Origin: Sipunculus nudus | Lineage: Eukaryota > Annelida > Sipuncula > Golfingiida > Sipunculidae | DNA: 64,000 nt | Direction of reading: 5' to 3' | NCBI GenBank assembly: GCA_026874595.1 | Contig: CM049309.1 | Coordinates: forward strand, 23,687,033 to 23,751,032 | In this document: positions 47,483 through 59,407 of the stretch, one piece after another | Numbering within the stretch: position 1 is the first letter of the stretch | Layout of the letters: each line of letters opens with the position of its first letter | Translations under genes and position numbers: made by a program | Notes under the pieces: model-generated | What the model saw: the letters and a program-made list of their open reading frames with translations, nothing else | What the model was told of the DNA's origin: nothing | The model's database searches: none

Positions 47483-50033
47483 ACCTCTGGTGCTGGCGTA
47501 TAACCTGCCCGGGATCACGGATCTGATCCTCACACGGCAGCTTGTCGTGTGGATCTACGACGGAACAGTCAGATGGTGGAACGACACAGCCTTTACCGTC
47601 GTCAACCCAAACATTTCTTTTCCAAATGAACCCATCGTACCGGTAGCCAGAGAGGACAAATCAGGATCGACAGAAATATTTACTTCTGCCCTCAGCAGTT
47701 TCGATAACAACTGGAAAACTACATATGGCATTTTCAGTACAGGTTCAAATTCAGACGGTCAGCCATATGACTGGAATGATACAGTGGTGAAGAAGTATGG
47801 CAATCGTGTGTATGGCGTTACGGATGCCGTCGCCGGAACGAAATACGCTATCGGTTACACTTCTCTCTTAGAAGCGACAAATAACGGATTACCTTACGCT
47901 TATATCATAAACAAAAGTGGGAAAGTTGTCAAGGCATCATCCGCGTCAGTACAGGCAGCGATGGATGGTCTTGCTAGTAACATGTCGTCACGTCTGACGT
48001 CGGTGCTTGTGGACGCCGCAAGCCCTGAGGCCTACCCTTTATCAGGCTATACGTATATTATTCTTCGTTTACACACAATGACCGACTGTAATTCAGCAGT
48101 GGAGCTCGTACGCTATGCCGAATGGTTCTTGTTTAACGAGCAAGCTCGATTTGAATGTGAACAACTTAAAATGGTCCCCGTATCATCTACAATTGCTGCG
48201 CGGATTAGAGAAGATGTGCTGAAGCAAATGACGTGTGACGGCGCAAATGTTTACGAGGCAATGCAGAGGCAGATGGACGACGAGCTGGCGTCGCTACAGA
48301 ACTGGAGACTTCCCGTCGCTATAACGGTTCCACTTGCTTTGCTCATCATAGCGGGGTTAGCTGGCTACCTCCTGGTACAACGCATCAAAATGAACCGCAT
48401 GATAGACCGTGATGAATGGAAAATACCTGTAAATGAGCTAAATATATATGTTCCAAAGGACGGAGAAGGAAACTCTCGAGTCAGAAAATTACTGTGGGGA
48501 AAACGAGGGCCAAGCCCCTCCAACACCTTCGGTTCGGTACGTGTCATTGCCGACCTCCAGTGGCCGGGGAAATGGAAAGATAAAATGGTAGGACTGAGAG
48601 CATTCAACACTCCACCCACAATTACCATTGACCGTCCTACAAAGCGAGCAATGTTGGAAGCAAGAGATCTGGTGAACAACGAAAACGTTCTGCGTTTTTA
48701 TGGATTAACATATCTTGACAGTAGCAAGTACATAGTCCGGGGATACTGCAGTAAAGGGAATTTGGACAACATCATTCACGATCCTAAGTTCGACCTTACT
48801 AATGAACTCAGGATTTCAGTAGCTCTGGATGTGGCCCAAGGCATGACGTACCTACATGGGAGGGGCCTGATTCACGGCAGGTTGCGACCTGAGTGTTGTC
48901 TTATTGATAATCGCTGGACAATCAAAATCGCTGATTGGGAAATGCACAGACTGAACACTTTATTTGCACAGCTTGACAAAGAATGGGAAAAGCAGATCGC
49001 TCTTGACGAGTTACAAGAATTCCAACTGGAAATGAGCGACAACAGAAAAACAAACTTACGGATATTTTACCTTGCACCAGAAATAATTAGATCTAATTAT
49101 GCGTGTGCCCCAACAAAAGCCGCAGATGCCTTCAGCTTTGCAATTATGTTGCAAGAACTATTCAGTAGACAGTACCCTTACAGTGAGTACGGCGATGGTA
49201 AAACAACGAAAGATATTGTTTACTCAATATGCAATGAAAATCTCCGACCCAAAAAATTCGGGGATATGACAAATTCTCTCCGTATTCTAGTAAATACTTC
49301 ATGGTCAATTGTTCCAGGTCAGAGGCCTTCTTTTGATCAAATCTTGAAGAATCTGCGACATATTCTACCATCTAATCTGACTGTTCTGGATAGCATGGTT
49401 GCAACCATGGAAACCTACACAGAAAGACTTGAAAAACAAATAGCCATGAATAATCTGAACATCAACATGTTAGAAATGGCTGTCCAGCGAGCTATCCCCT
49501 CACCAATATATCACGCTTACAAAGAAACTATGACTTGTGTGCACAAAGAGTATACATCAGTCTATGTGCTGCTGGTACAGTGTGTCAACATGGATGAACT
49601 AATCATGGCTGGGCATCCTGAAGTCTTGTTGGCTTTGGGTAAGACATTTAACATGTTGTACAATAAGGCTGCATCCCACCATCTCACAGTGCATGACGTC
49701 ACGACAGGACGGGACTACTTGTTATTGCCTTCATCCATGGATGCACCGGTCCTACAACAAGTTAACATCATCGCTGATTTCGCAGTGCAGTTTCAGGCAA
49801 ACATTAAAAGCTTTACCCATCACGGCGGAAGCCCCAAAGCGGACATAAGACTAGCCGTGCTTTCCGGTCAATTGGCAATCACAGTCTTAGCCGGAAGTGT
49901 ACCAAAGCTAATCCTAACCGGCGATGTAGTCCGAAAGGCGCATGCGCCGATTAATGAGAATGGTGTCGGGGTGACTGAAATTCCAGGGACCCTGAAAACC
50001 GCCCTGGTTGAACTCGGATTCCTCACACAAAAG
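47483..50033 (+). CDS. PstS-like receptor with pseudokinase and pseudocyclase domains, exon 2
   Basis: This is one exon of 2551 bases, residues 115-965. Second part of the PstS-like domain (116 to about 370): AREDKSGST at 170-178 matches the Arg-x-Asp-x-Ser-Gly-Thr/Ser phosphate loop, and several N-glycosylation sites fit an outside location. A transmembrane helix lies at about 391-414, followed by basic residues. Kinase-homology domain, about 447-742: IHGRLRPECCLID in place of HRD, ADWEM in place of DFG, and a kept YLAPEII. A coiled-coil-like linker covers about 750-790. Guanylyl-cyclase-like domain, about 806-965: the usual FSDIVGF reads LVQCVNM, and the later GDTVNTASR reads GDVVRKAHA. The fold therefore seems present but the metal and transition-state residues are lost. 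Donor aag/gtaggt at 50034, phase 0. Confidence 0.95.
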
Positions 50034-51080
50034 GTAGGTTTAGTCTGTTTTGAAATCTCTGAGTGTGACAAGTTTCGGAATTAACCAACTGGAGCCCAGG
50101 GCTAGAAAACATGGGTGGGGGGGGGGGGGGCTGTATGTAAAAGCAGCTGGCCATAAGAGCATAACCTGACCACAGGAAACAAAACAGTTCTCCACTCCAA
50201 CTATTATAACATAGTAAAATGAGAACATTGTTGAAAATCATAGCGTGTGATAAAAATATTGTTTACAAATCTAAAACCTGCTTAAAAGTTAATAAGTTTT
50301 CAAAAGTGATATGGAATAAATATTAATAGTTGTGCATCAGTATTATATGTCATGTCAGGAAGAAGCTTTTTTCCGGGCTTTTCTTGATGGAAACTAATCG
50401 ATCACAGCATTAAGAAACGTTATAAATGACATGAAGATAAGGTTGATATTTTTGGTATGTAATCAATATCAGTTGATTAATAGGCCTTGACTGCAATCCA
50501 TTTGTTAATCCAGCACTGGGTGTGACTCAGCAAAGTTCAATTTGGTTTACATTGTACACTGATAAACGAAATCACATGTTCATTGTCCTTGACGTATTTT
50601 AAGATGAACCAGTATATCATCTCTTTTATCATATATAGTTCAGTCAGTTTTGTTTAAGCATTTAAGTTATCATACCAATACGAACAACATCTGCGTGCCA
50701 TAAAATTGGGCCGATATATTAACGTGTAGCAAATTATGTCAGACATAAATGTTTAATTATTTAGACTTTTTTATAAAGGAACCATCCATTATTTTTTATA
50801 AAGGGAGTTTGGACAGTGTACATTAAGCTCGCTATTTTTATTTCAACATTTATGTCTGGTTTGTTGTGCATGACTGCACAAGACGACTTCAATAGGCCTA
50901 CTTTGCTGCAAATTTTACGTCTCAATCGAATTCCACATGAAAATAAATATTAGTATACACTACGGTGTGTCGTCAACTTCTATATTTCTTAATATTTACT
51001 CAAAAAGTGTCTTCACATGTCTATACGGCTAACGTCACACTACACCGGTTTACATGTTTATATTTTCCCTATATATTCAG
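50034..51080 (+). other. Predicted intron 2
   Basis: The donor is gtaggt, and a candidate acceptor (ttttccctatatattcag) ends at 51080. The stretch contains a poly-G tract near 50117 and no recognised repeats or exons. If exon 3 is wrong, this is simply the start of a longer intron. Confidence 0.45.
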
Positions 51081-51179
51081 ACTCAATCTACTGAAAACAC
51101 CTGTCTGCTCATCGGAAAACAAACCCGCTCATTGGAGGAAAACCAAGAAGATTCCGGACTTCCAGCTGTAAATATGTAG
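51081..51179 (+). CDS. Predicted last exon of the receptor gene
   Basis: After a pyrimidine-rich acceptor, a phase-0 frame of 32 codons begins TQSTENTCLLIGK and ends PAVNM with TAG at 51177-51179. It joins exon 2 in frame. An AATAAA lies 180 bases downstream, and a LINE fragment starts soon after. The resulting 997-residue protein would finish shortly after the cyclase-like fold, as usual for receptor cyclases. The residues do not match a canonical cyclase C-terminus, so the exon is supported mainly by phase, splice site and poly(A) position. Confidence 0.42.
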   Translation, partial: TQSTENTCLLIGKQTRSLEENQEDSGLPAVNM

Positions 51180-51358
51180 CCCCGCAGACGGGACCTGAAT
51201 TACCTGTACATACAACGGTAAAAAATTAAACCCTGCGCGAGCTTGCTTGTAACCTGGATTTAGATCTATGTAAAAAACAGGACAGAATATATCCTAGCTG
51301 TCAAACCACCAATGAAAGGTAGCGCAGAATGAAAAATATTAGGAGAGGTACAGAGAGA

Positions 51359-51364
51359 ATAAAT
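51359..51364 (+). terminator. Candidate poly(A) signal (AATAAA)
   Basis: AATAAA lies 180 bases after the predicted stop codon, the first good signal downstream of the receptor gene. In such AT-rich DNA it could occur by chance. Confidence 0.4.
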
Positions 51365-51489
51365 AATATATATTATTAAAAATTGGTTTGATAATTTTAG
51401 ATGCTAAATACCGTACTGATTCAGAAAATACAAGGAAATAACAATGAAATAATTATTACGAAAATAAGAAATGTGGCAGAACAAATGAA

Positions 51490-52960
51490 ATCAGGTTAAG
51501 CACCTAGACCTCACATTCAGGTGACAAGTCATTATAAATACCTTGGGACACTATACACAAATTTTGGAAAATGGACAGTCTAAACAATACCAGGTAAATC
51601 AGGCACAGAAAGCAGTTGAGATGATAAAAAGATACTGACTGAAAATAAATTTGTTACACCTCAACAACTGTTTTATATGTTTGAAATGATGTTGGGGTCA
51701 TTACTTTCTCATGTATCCATGAAAGTGAAATATGGGGATGAAATGTCTGTGAGGAAATATATAGGGTACAAAATAATTTTTGTAAAACCCTACTAGTGCT
51801 ACTTAAATTCAGCGGCTCCTAACCCTACTGTGTTAGGTGAATAGGACAATTACCTTGAAAGCTAAATGGTATAATAAAGGTAATATTTTACTGGGTGAAA
51901 ATATATCATATGCAGATCAGAAGTTTTCACAAACAAGCATATAATTGCTTTATCAGATGGATTCCTCTGGGAGAGTAAACTGGGCAAATTAGGTGAAAAA
52001 ATTATCCAGATATGGTTTTGGGTATGTGTGGATTTTTCAGGATGTAGGTGGTTCTAATAAATTTATTCGAAAATTCAAACAAATAATAATGGATGTTGGT
52101 GTACAGGAATGTCACCTGCAAATAGCTAATAACAAGAAACTCAAAATATATGGGCATTTTAAAACAGTGGTGGAAATTTAATATAGAAACATACTTCAAA
52201 TGTATACCCGAGAAGAAATAGTATACCTGGCTAGATTCAAATGCTCAGTTCATGAATTAGAAGTGGAAAGGGGAGAAGATATAAAATACCTAGAGAGAAC
52301 CGGTTATCTCCATGTTGTTTTAAAAGGTTTTAAGATGAATATTTATAGACTGTTGAAGATGAATATCATTTTCTTATGGAATATAGGTTATAAACACTAA
52401 CATGAGCTGGTATGGATACCATCATAGCAGTAATATACATGTTATAATCATTGTTTATTGGGTGACTGAGAAAAGAAAGTCTGTATTGACACAGCATATT
52501 CCCAATGTCTTTTTCTTTTTCATTATTTTGCAGGGCTTCATATATTCCCATAGGGTGTTTAAACACATAACTGTCACATAGCTGAAATGCTGATACTTTT
52601 ATAATATCATTAGAGGCTCCTGCGTCTTTGATGCAGGCCATTAAAGTATAAGTATTTGTCTTTCATTCATACATTTGACATTTGATTATCACCAAATTGC
52701 AGGACCAATTCCTCTTAACTTTTCAAATGCTTATATATAACAAAATATAAATAAGTACATTTTGTATTTGCTTTAATTTAGACCAGTTAAGCTAGGCGAC
52801 GTGACCCATGGGTCCCTTGTTTATTGTTATTGTTATTTTTTAATGATACACAATGTTTTATTGAATAACTACTATTCTGTATAATCTAATGCATGTAAGG
52901 ACTGTGTATTTTTTGTATTTATTCTTATGATAATTTAATGTTTGCATGTAGAAACAAGAA
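51490..52960 (+). mobile_element. LINE 3' fragment (RT C-terminus and tail)
   Basis: Broken + frames carry YKYLGTLYTNFGKW near 51530 and a LGSLLSHVSMKV phrase near 51690, where an ILSYGCEVWGF-type motif is usual. They continue with a PNPTVLGE-like phrase near 51820 and LARFKCSVHELEVERG near 52228. This order is the C-terminal third of a non-LTR reverse transcriptase found in many aquatic invertebrates. An AT-rich tail follows to about 52960. Multiple stops and indels show it is inactive. Confidence 0.65.
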
Positions 52961-54430
52961 GAACTGTACTCTTTATTAATTCTGTTGGACGGAGGACATT
53001 AACTCATTCATATATTCATTCATTCACCGGTGAGAAAAGTAATTCCAACTTCTGACGGGCTTGCTTGTAACCTGGACTTATTACGGTAAACAGGTAACCT
53101 CTCGCTAGGCTAGCTTTTTTTAAAGCAGTAAATATGTAACCACGAGTAGGTAAATATGTATCAGAACATGAACACGTGTGAATAAGTACAGCACCACCAA
53201 AAATCCGTCTATCGCTATCACTTAAAGTGTTAATATATATTTTTAAAAGAAAAGAGATCTGAGAATAACATGTTCTGTGATTGTGTCTCATTAGATGTTG
53301 TTTACGCATCGATACTCATATTCAGAGAAACACAGCAAAACAGTATAATATATATTAAAACCTTGGCATTTCCTCATATCACAACCCTATCATGACATCA
53401 TTTGCGGGGTTTCCACAAGAAAACGAGGCTCGATGCCACATTATTGCTGCCTTGAACATAAACATAACATTGTACGTATACACTGTGTGTCTTGTTATTA
53501 TGATACATGTATCGATGTATCAGAAACAATTGCAGATAAACATTGTCATAATAATCACGTCGATGTTTTTTATGCCATTGTATCCATACATGAAGTGGTA
53601 GTGTATTGATAATGAAATGATAAAATAGGCATTTTTGACCAGTTCCTTGAATTACATCAATCAGATATTCCAGTACATCAGAGGTTTTGGTCTCTGACCA
53701 AGAAGACAATCCGGGTAAAGTGACGTGTCCACTTGTAGGGAGTGGTCTGTGAGTAACCTGCTAACAAAATAGGCTTATCTGATTATTGCGCTCAAGAATA
53801 CATTCAAACATATAGATGGCATGACACGTGCAGCAGAAAATACTGAGACAAATGAATCGGGTACATCAGTTTATTTACTGTTTACCGGTAAATTCAGCAT
53901 TTCCCGTTTATTCCATGTAAAGTGTAACTGTAAATGGCCTTGTGGGGCATTGTAGGGCATACTTTCATGCATGTAAACTTAACAAAGAAAATCTAAACTA
54001 TACAAATTTATGTAAATAATAAGATTGTAATAACTGGCTTCTTGGCAGAGCAGAGTTGATTTTTAATTGTCCCAGTGATTTTGGTTTAAAGTAGAAATTG
54101 AATAGTTGTTGATAATAATAACAAATTAACGTTCACATGTATAGACGATCAGCACCATGGCACTTAGCATGCTCAGGTGAGCTGCAGGTTTCATAGTATT
54201 GAACTAGTATACATGTTAGCCAATGGCTACTTTTCAAATCAATAATTTGAACTACAAAATGTATATATCACTAATAAAAATTCTTAAATCTGTAACATGG
54301 TCCTGTCATATAGTTATTACTTGAATAATCTCCTGTTCTTTTGATATTTCCAATGAATGATTGCTCTACTGAAGTCATATTACTCAACTTACGGCCCTTC
54401 TAGAGCGATCATCATAAATGTATTCAATGT
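52961..54430. other. No gene seen
   Basis: AT-rich sequence. A short phrase (gcttgcttgtaacctgga) near 53060 also occurs near 51243, hinting at a small dispersed repeat. No open frame resembles a known family. Confidence 0.35.
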
Positions 54431-54433
54431 CTG

Positions 54434-56150
54434 TTATTTAATTCTGTTACGATTGATTGTTTTTAGATGATTCTGCATGGAGAATCCCCTTTCACAATCA
54501 GCAGTCTGAAGTGGTAATATCAGACTAATTTCTGCAAGTATCAAAAGATTTGGGAATGTCTGTGAGTGATGGGCTTTGATTAGTTTCCACAAAACAGATG
54601 TTTTTTTATGGGATACCTCTCTCTCAGGATGACCTCTTTCAACAGAGTCCTCTCCCTTAAACATTCAGTTTTTCACTACCTTAGGACTGCTAGAAACGCC
54701 TGACTTTGAAGTTATTTCTCTGCCAAAGTGTGAAGCTAGTGCACCAATTTCTTCCTCCTCATTTTCTGACAATACACTCAAAGACCTTAAACCTAAGACT
54801 TCAAAGGCTGTGGCTACTGTTACAGTTTGACTTGGAAATCCCATGTCAAGTTCTGCTTTCAAAGAATCAATAAAGTCATTCTTTAAGTCACTGAATTGTT
54901 TCTTTGCTTCTTTGTAATATTTCAATTTCAGATGGATATTCATGGAAGACACCACACTTCTAGCAGTTCTTTAACTACAGACAGGATATGGTATACAGCA
55001 TTCAGGGCAGGTCGTACTGTTGCCATATCAATGTCAGATTTCTGAAATATCAGACTCAACTGAGCAAGGGATGGAATAATGAGCATATGAGATATTGCAA
55101 GAAATCTGAAATCAGTGAGTTTTGAGTGCAAATCTTTTGCAGCTTTACTGGAAGTGCTGTACCTGTCAAAGTATGTAACAAGATATTTCCAACAATTATG
55201 TACAACGCATACAACGCTTCATAAAAAGCAAGCAATCTGATTTCATGAACCTCCTTAATTTTCAACCTTGGATCATCCAAAACTGTCTGAAGCTGATTCA
55301 GTTCTACAGTTCTCTTTGCAGACCGTTTGAAGTAATAAAACAAATCTGTTAAGGTTTTCTCAAATGTGTCTTTAAGGTAACTTACAGATTTGGCTGCCTT
55401 AGATGTACACAGATTCTTATTGTGTGCAATACAGTGAAGGGTAATGAAGGGACTTCTCTTTTATAAGTGTTGCAACACCACTCTTCATACCAGTCATAAT
55501 GGCTGCACCATCTGACCCAATCCAATAAGTTTAAAAAATGGAATCTGCTTCTTTGCAAAAAAAAAAACTACATACATTTTCAAAATAACTTCAGATGTGC
55601 ATGTAACATCACTAAGAGTCAAGTTACCAATGAAGCGGGTTTCTGGATCAAAATCTTGACCAATAAAATGTGTGTACATAACAAGTTTTTTTGTGATAGT
55701 AATGTCTGTACTCTCATCCATCAGCAGGGTGAAAAAGTGACTGTTCTTCATCCTATGAAACAAGTCCTCCGGCAGACATTCTGCAATGGAATGCTGGAAT
55801 TCCTCTGCTCTTTTTCTAGACTGGTGGGTTGCATTGTCTCCAACATTCTATATAGAAGTGTCACATCCCTGCAGTTTCATCAAAAATGTGTACTTGTTTG
55901 TTGCTATTTGTTCTTTAGCTAACCAGTTGGCATTTTATCATAGCCTTACATACAAATTCATGTTTTTTCTCCATTACAGTGTTTGATGCCACAGCAAACT
56001 CATTCTTCAACAATAAAGCTTTCACAGCAGACTGATGACTACTGGCAGCATGTCGGCTCAGTGTTGAAGTCCTAAAGTTTGTACCTCCATCTGTAGAAGT
56101 AAATGGGTTGATTCGTTTGCTTTTAAGACATATATGTCACTGTATACCAA
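54434..56150 (-). pseudogene. Decayed hAT-type transposase gene
   Basis: On the minus strand from about 56110 there is an NFRTSTLSRHAASSH phrase typical of the zinc-finger/BED-like entry of this group. Then comes SHFFTLLMDESTDITITK (55763-55494), holding the first catalytic Asp region. Helical segments follow (55343-55056, 55131-54940, 54955-54665), and finally FPNLLILAEISLILPLQTAD with CERGFS (54664-54434), the hAT dimerisation domain. Stops and frame changes separate every block. The style resembles hAT-derived genes such as ZNF862/ZMYM or C17orf113-like families, but here it is not intact. I did not find its TIRs. Confidence 0.75.
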
Positions 56151-56279
56151 CCTTAGCGCTTGTTCTCAGCCATGTATATTGCTGTAGCCAACAATTCTAT
56201 ATTTATGGTGCTTCTGCTTTTTAGCTGGTTTAGTACCACTAGTGCTGTGTGTTTTTTTACCAACAATGGTAGGATTGGT

Positions 56280-56620
56280 GGCAGGAGAAGTGGCAACAGT
56301 AGTGACAGGGGCGCTGGAACCAGTCGTGGCTCAGGTTGTGGCAGTAATGGTGGCATGGGTAGTGGCAGGAGTTGTGGAACCAGTAGTGGCAACAGTAGTG
56401 ACAGAAGCGCTGGAACCAGTCGTGGGTCAGGTTGTGGCAGTCGTGGTGGCATGGGTAGTGGCAGGAGTTGTGGAACCAGTAGTGGCAACAGTAGTGACAG
56501 AAGCACTGGAACCAGTCGTGGCATAGGTTGTGGCAGTAACGGTAGGATCGGTAGTGGCAGGAGTTGTGGTACCGTTAGTGGTAGGATTGATGGCAGAAGA
56601 CTCAGTGGTAGCAGCTTCAG
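56280..56620. repeat. 96-bp minisatellite
   Basis: About 3.3 copies of a 96-bp unit built from gtggcaggagttgtggaacc, agtagtggcaacagtagtga and related words. The + frame (56160-56654) stays open as a Gly/Ser-rich repeat following a hydrophobic start. A minus frame gives Thr/Ala-rich mucin-like repeats but is broken by TGA in two units. It lies just upstream of the hAT remnant in minus-strand terms. Confidence 0.85.
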
Positions 56621-56660
56621 GGATACTTTGACCGGTTTCATCATCATCACCTGAAATCAA

Positions 56661-59407
56661 CTCTTTTTACCAAGTTCTTCCATATTTGTCATTTTCAATA
56701 GAATAAGTTTTCTAGTAATTATTTTAAGATATTGTTTTATTAATATGTAAATAAGGTAAAATTTAACAAAATTGTATAAGAAAATAAATAAGCAAACAAT
56801 GAACTAAAGATTTCATATTTTTTACATAAAAATCAATTAACAAAATATATAAAACTTGGAGAGGATAATTTTACATCTCTAAAGGAAAATGGTCTTTAAC
56901 AGGATTACTTCAGAACATTAGTTAATCAACATAAAATATTCAGAATAATACCATATTCATCATTCAATAACCATGGGCATGAATAAGAAGTTTTCACTTT
57001 GACTTCTCATTAACAATTTGAAAAATGCAAATAAAAATATAAATAAATGAATTTGATAACAAGCTGAATAATAACATCATATGGAAAATTGTTTCACATG
57101 AAAAATAATCAGGCGAACCAATACATTTATTTTATATTAAAATTCAAATAAAATTAAAAAAAACTATATTCATTGACCTAGTCTGTGAATCCTTTGAGCA
57201 AAACATATTATCTTACAAAAAAATACTTTTCCAATTTCACTGACACCTTACTTCTTAGGTCTGAATCATGGGCAAGTATACAATAAAAAAAGTTCATAAA
57301 AAGTACTTTCATTCCACTGACCTCGACCTTTATTAATCATAGGACGTACTGACATTTAACCATAATCAGGGACGCATTCTCGCGGTTTACATACCTTTGA
57401 TTTGCTTGAATTTGAATCCGAGCAGCATATTTTGGCCTATGTCCAATGTCAAATTTAATCAGCGTTTGTTCCCCCTGCGTCTTGCCGCCATTTTCTTTTG
57501 TTGCCAAGTTGCTTTCGTCAAAATAAAGTTTCCCACTCGAGTCTCCCCAGCCGAATTCGTATTAGTCTCGTAACAGATGCTAGGAGCCGCCACCGTTGCT
57601 TGAGCTGACTCGGAACACGTGATTATGGCCGAGGAGTACCGAGTAGCTGGCGCTGTGAATCCACGATGTACGAAGACTCACGAATATAAGGCGAGGATTT
57701 CCGAGTGTCTGAAACCTTTCTTATTCGCCAGATGGCGATTTTGATTGATACCAATATAATGTAAAAAGGGGACGCAATTGCATTGAGTTTATGAGGGGAA
57801 AATTTGCCGTGGGAACGCATTCTTTACAAATATGGGGGGATTAGGGGCGCACTATTTTTTTCAAGGGTTTTTTTTTTGCTTTTAAGGGGGATTCCCGCAA
57901 CCCCCCGCCCTGAAACCAACCCTGAAGAGGTTTGTGGTTTCCTAGTGAACGTGATAGGAAACGGGCGTCTTTATCTTAGTTCCTTAGGTCGCAGGCATTG
58001 GTTTCTGTCACCGGAATGTGAGGGTCAGAACGTACAATTTTTTGCCCGATCACACAAGCAAAAAGAAAAGATTTTTTAACAAAAAGAATAATAAGAATTG
58101 ATTACTGTCACTTAAGCCTGGAGATTACTGTGAAGAGTCTCTATTGACTTTTCTGGTAGGAACCTTTTTTCTCCGTACCTGAAATCTAATAAAACCTCAT
58201 TACCTGCTTATGACATTCATCTTAGCCTTGGCTGTATCGCTGCCTCCAGACAACCCCAGTAACGCTCTGAGCCCAGGAAGACTTGAATCAAGTGTCACTA
58301 TACAAGACAATCTTTTTACAATTCGATATATGTTTAATTGTAGCTCCACTTGGCAGAATGATAGATCAGAAGTCAGAAGATGTACAGCCCCACGTTGGGC
58401 TCCATTTCTGTACCAGGGTTAACTAAACCCGGGTGGTAAAAAAGATGTTACTGTGGTTGCGGGCCGCACATGCTGACGTCTCTTATAAGCGCTATCTCCA
58501 GAAGACAGAATGTGCTTTACAAGTTTATTAGTGCTGCTAAATAAAAAAAAATCCATGAACTGTCCAAGAGTTGCCTGCCAAGTCCCATATAAACAGTTGA
58601 AATGGCAACACGGTACCGTATGAAACACTCCGTAATCCTATATACAGCATTTAAAGTCAACTGTTGCCAGCACTACATGCTCCGCTTACACCTCCATGTG
58701 AATTCCGGCCATTATGATTACTATTAGGAGGACTACATTTTGCAATAGAATAGTCTTAATTTTGGGCAAAATTTATCAATAGCATAGTTAATGATAATAT
58801 ACAGATGGCCATTGAATATTCTACCTTTTGTACCACATTAAACAATAAAATAAGCCTATGAAAATTATACCATTATTATGATAATATAATGACTTACGTA
58901 CTGTTGTGGAACAACATTTATATAATAATTCAATCTGGTAATATACTTGAAATTACGTACCTGAAAAATAAGAAAAACACCTGGACTGTCAATTTGAGAG
59001 TTGTCTGCAAAATGAAGTTAATCAGCATCTTGACGGCAAAACTAGGTACACTTTTAATATTCAAAACGAAGAATTTTACCCAAAATAATTGAATAAGTTT
59101 CATCAATATGTTTAATAAAATGTTAGTTCTTCCAGTCATACTAACGGGATGGTATGCGTCAAGGTTCATGTGTGTATGATGATGAACGGAATATCATGAC
59201 ATTTTTAGGGCATGGGCCAATTTCGGGTATGGGCAAATAAAGAATCGATAAATAGTTTTTTGTTGATCCGGCGCCTGATCCAGAATCAGGAACGTCATCT
59301 TAGAATATTCACAAATAAATCCGGCAGCCAAAGGTCATTTTTTCAGCTAACATTGTTTTATGATTTAAGTTTTTTTCTTTGTGAATTTTGTTCGCCAACA
59401 TAGTAGG
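56661..59407. other. No gene firmly seen
   Basis: Mostly AT-rich sequence. A more GC-rich segment at 57340-57760 includes a short + frame with a good-looking start (57625) but no splice donor or domain. Another frame (58210-58422) begins with a signal-peptide-like stretch and has no recognised domain. I do not call either as a gene. Confidence 0.3.

Noticed and set aside
48365-49371. Minus-strand frames opposite exon 2 of the receptor gene
   Set aside because: These are shadows of the long + strand coding exon.
56160-56654. Gly/Ser/Arg-rich 164-codon frame that begins with a hydrophobic segment
   Set aside because: It mostly follows the 96-bp repeat, and the minus strand is open as well. 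No splice or domain support.
57625-57743. Possible first exon starting at an ATG in a GC-richer patch
   Set aside because: There is no donor at a sensible place, no domain and no partner exon.
58210-58422. 70-codon frame with a signal-peptide-like start
   Set aside because: Too short, no recognised domain, no splice context. It could be chance.
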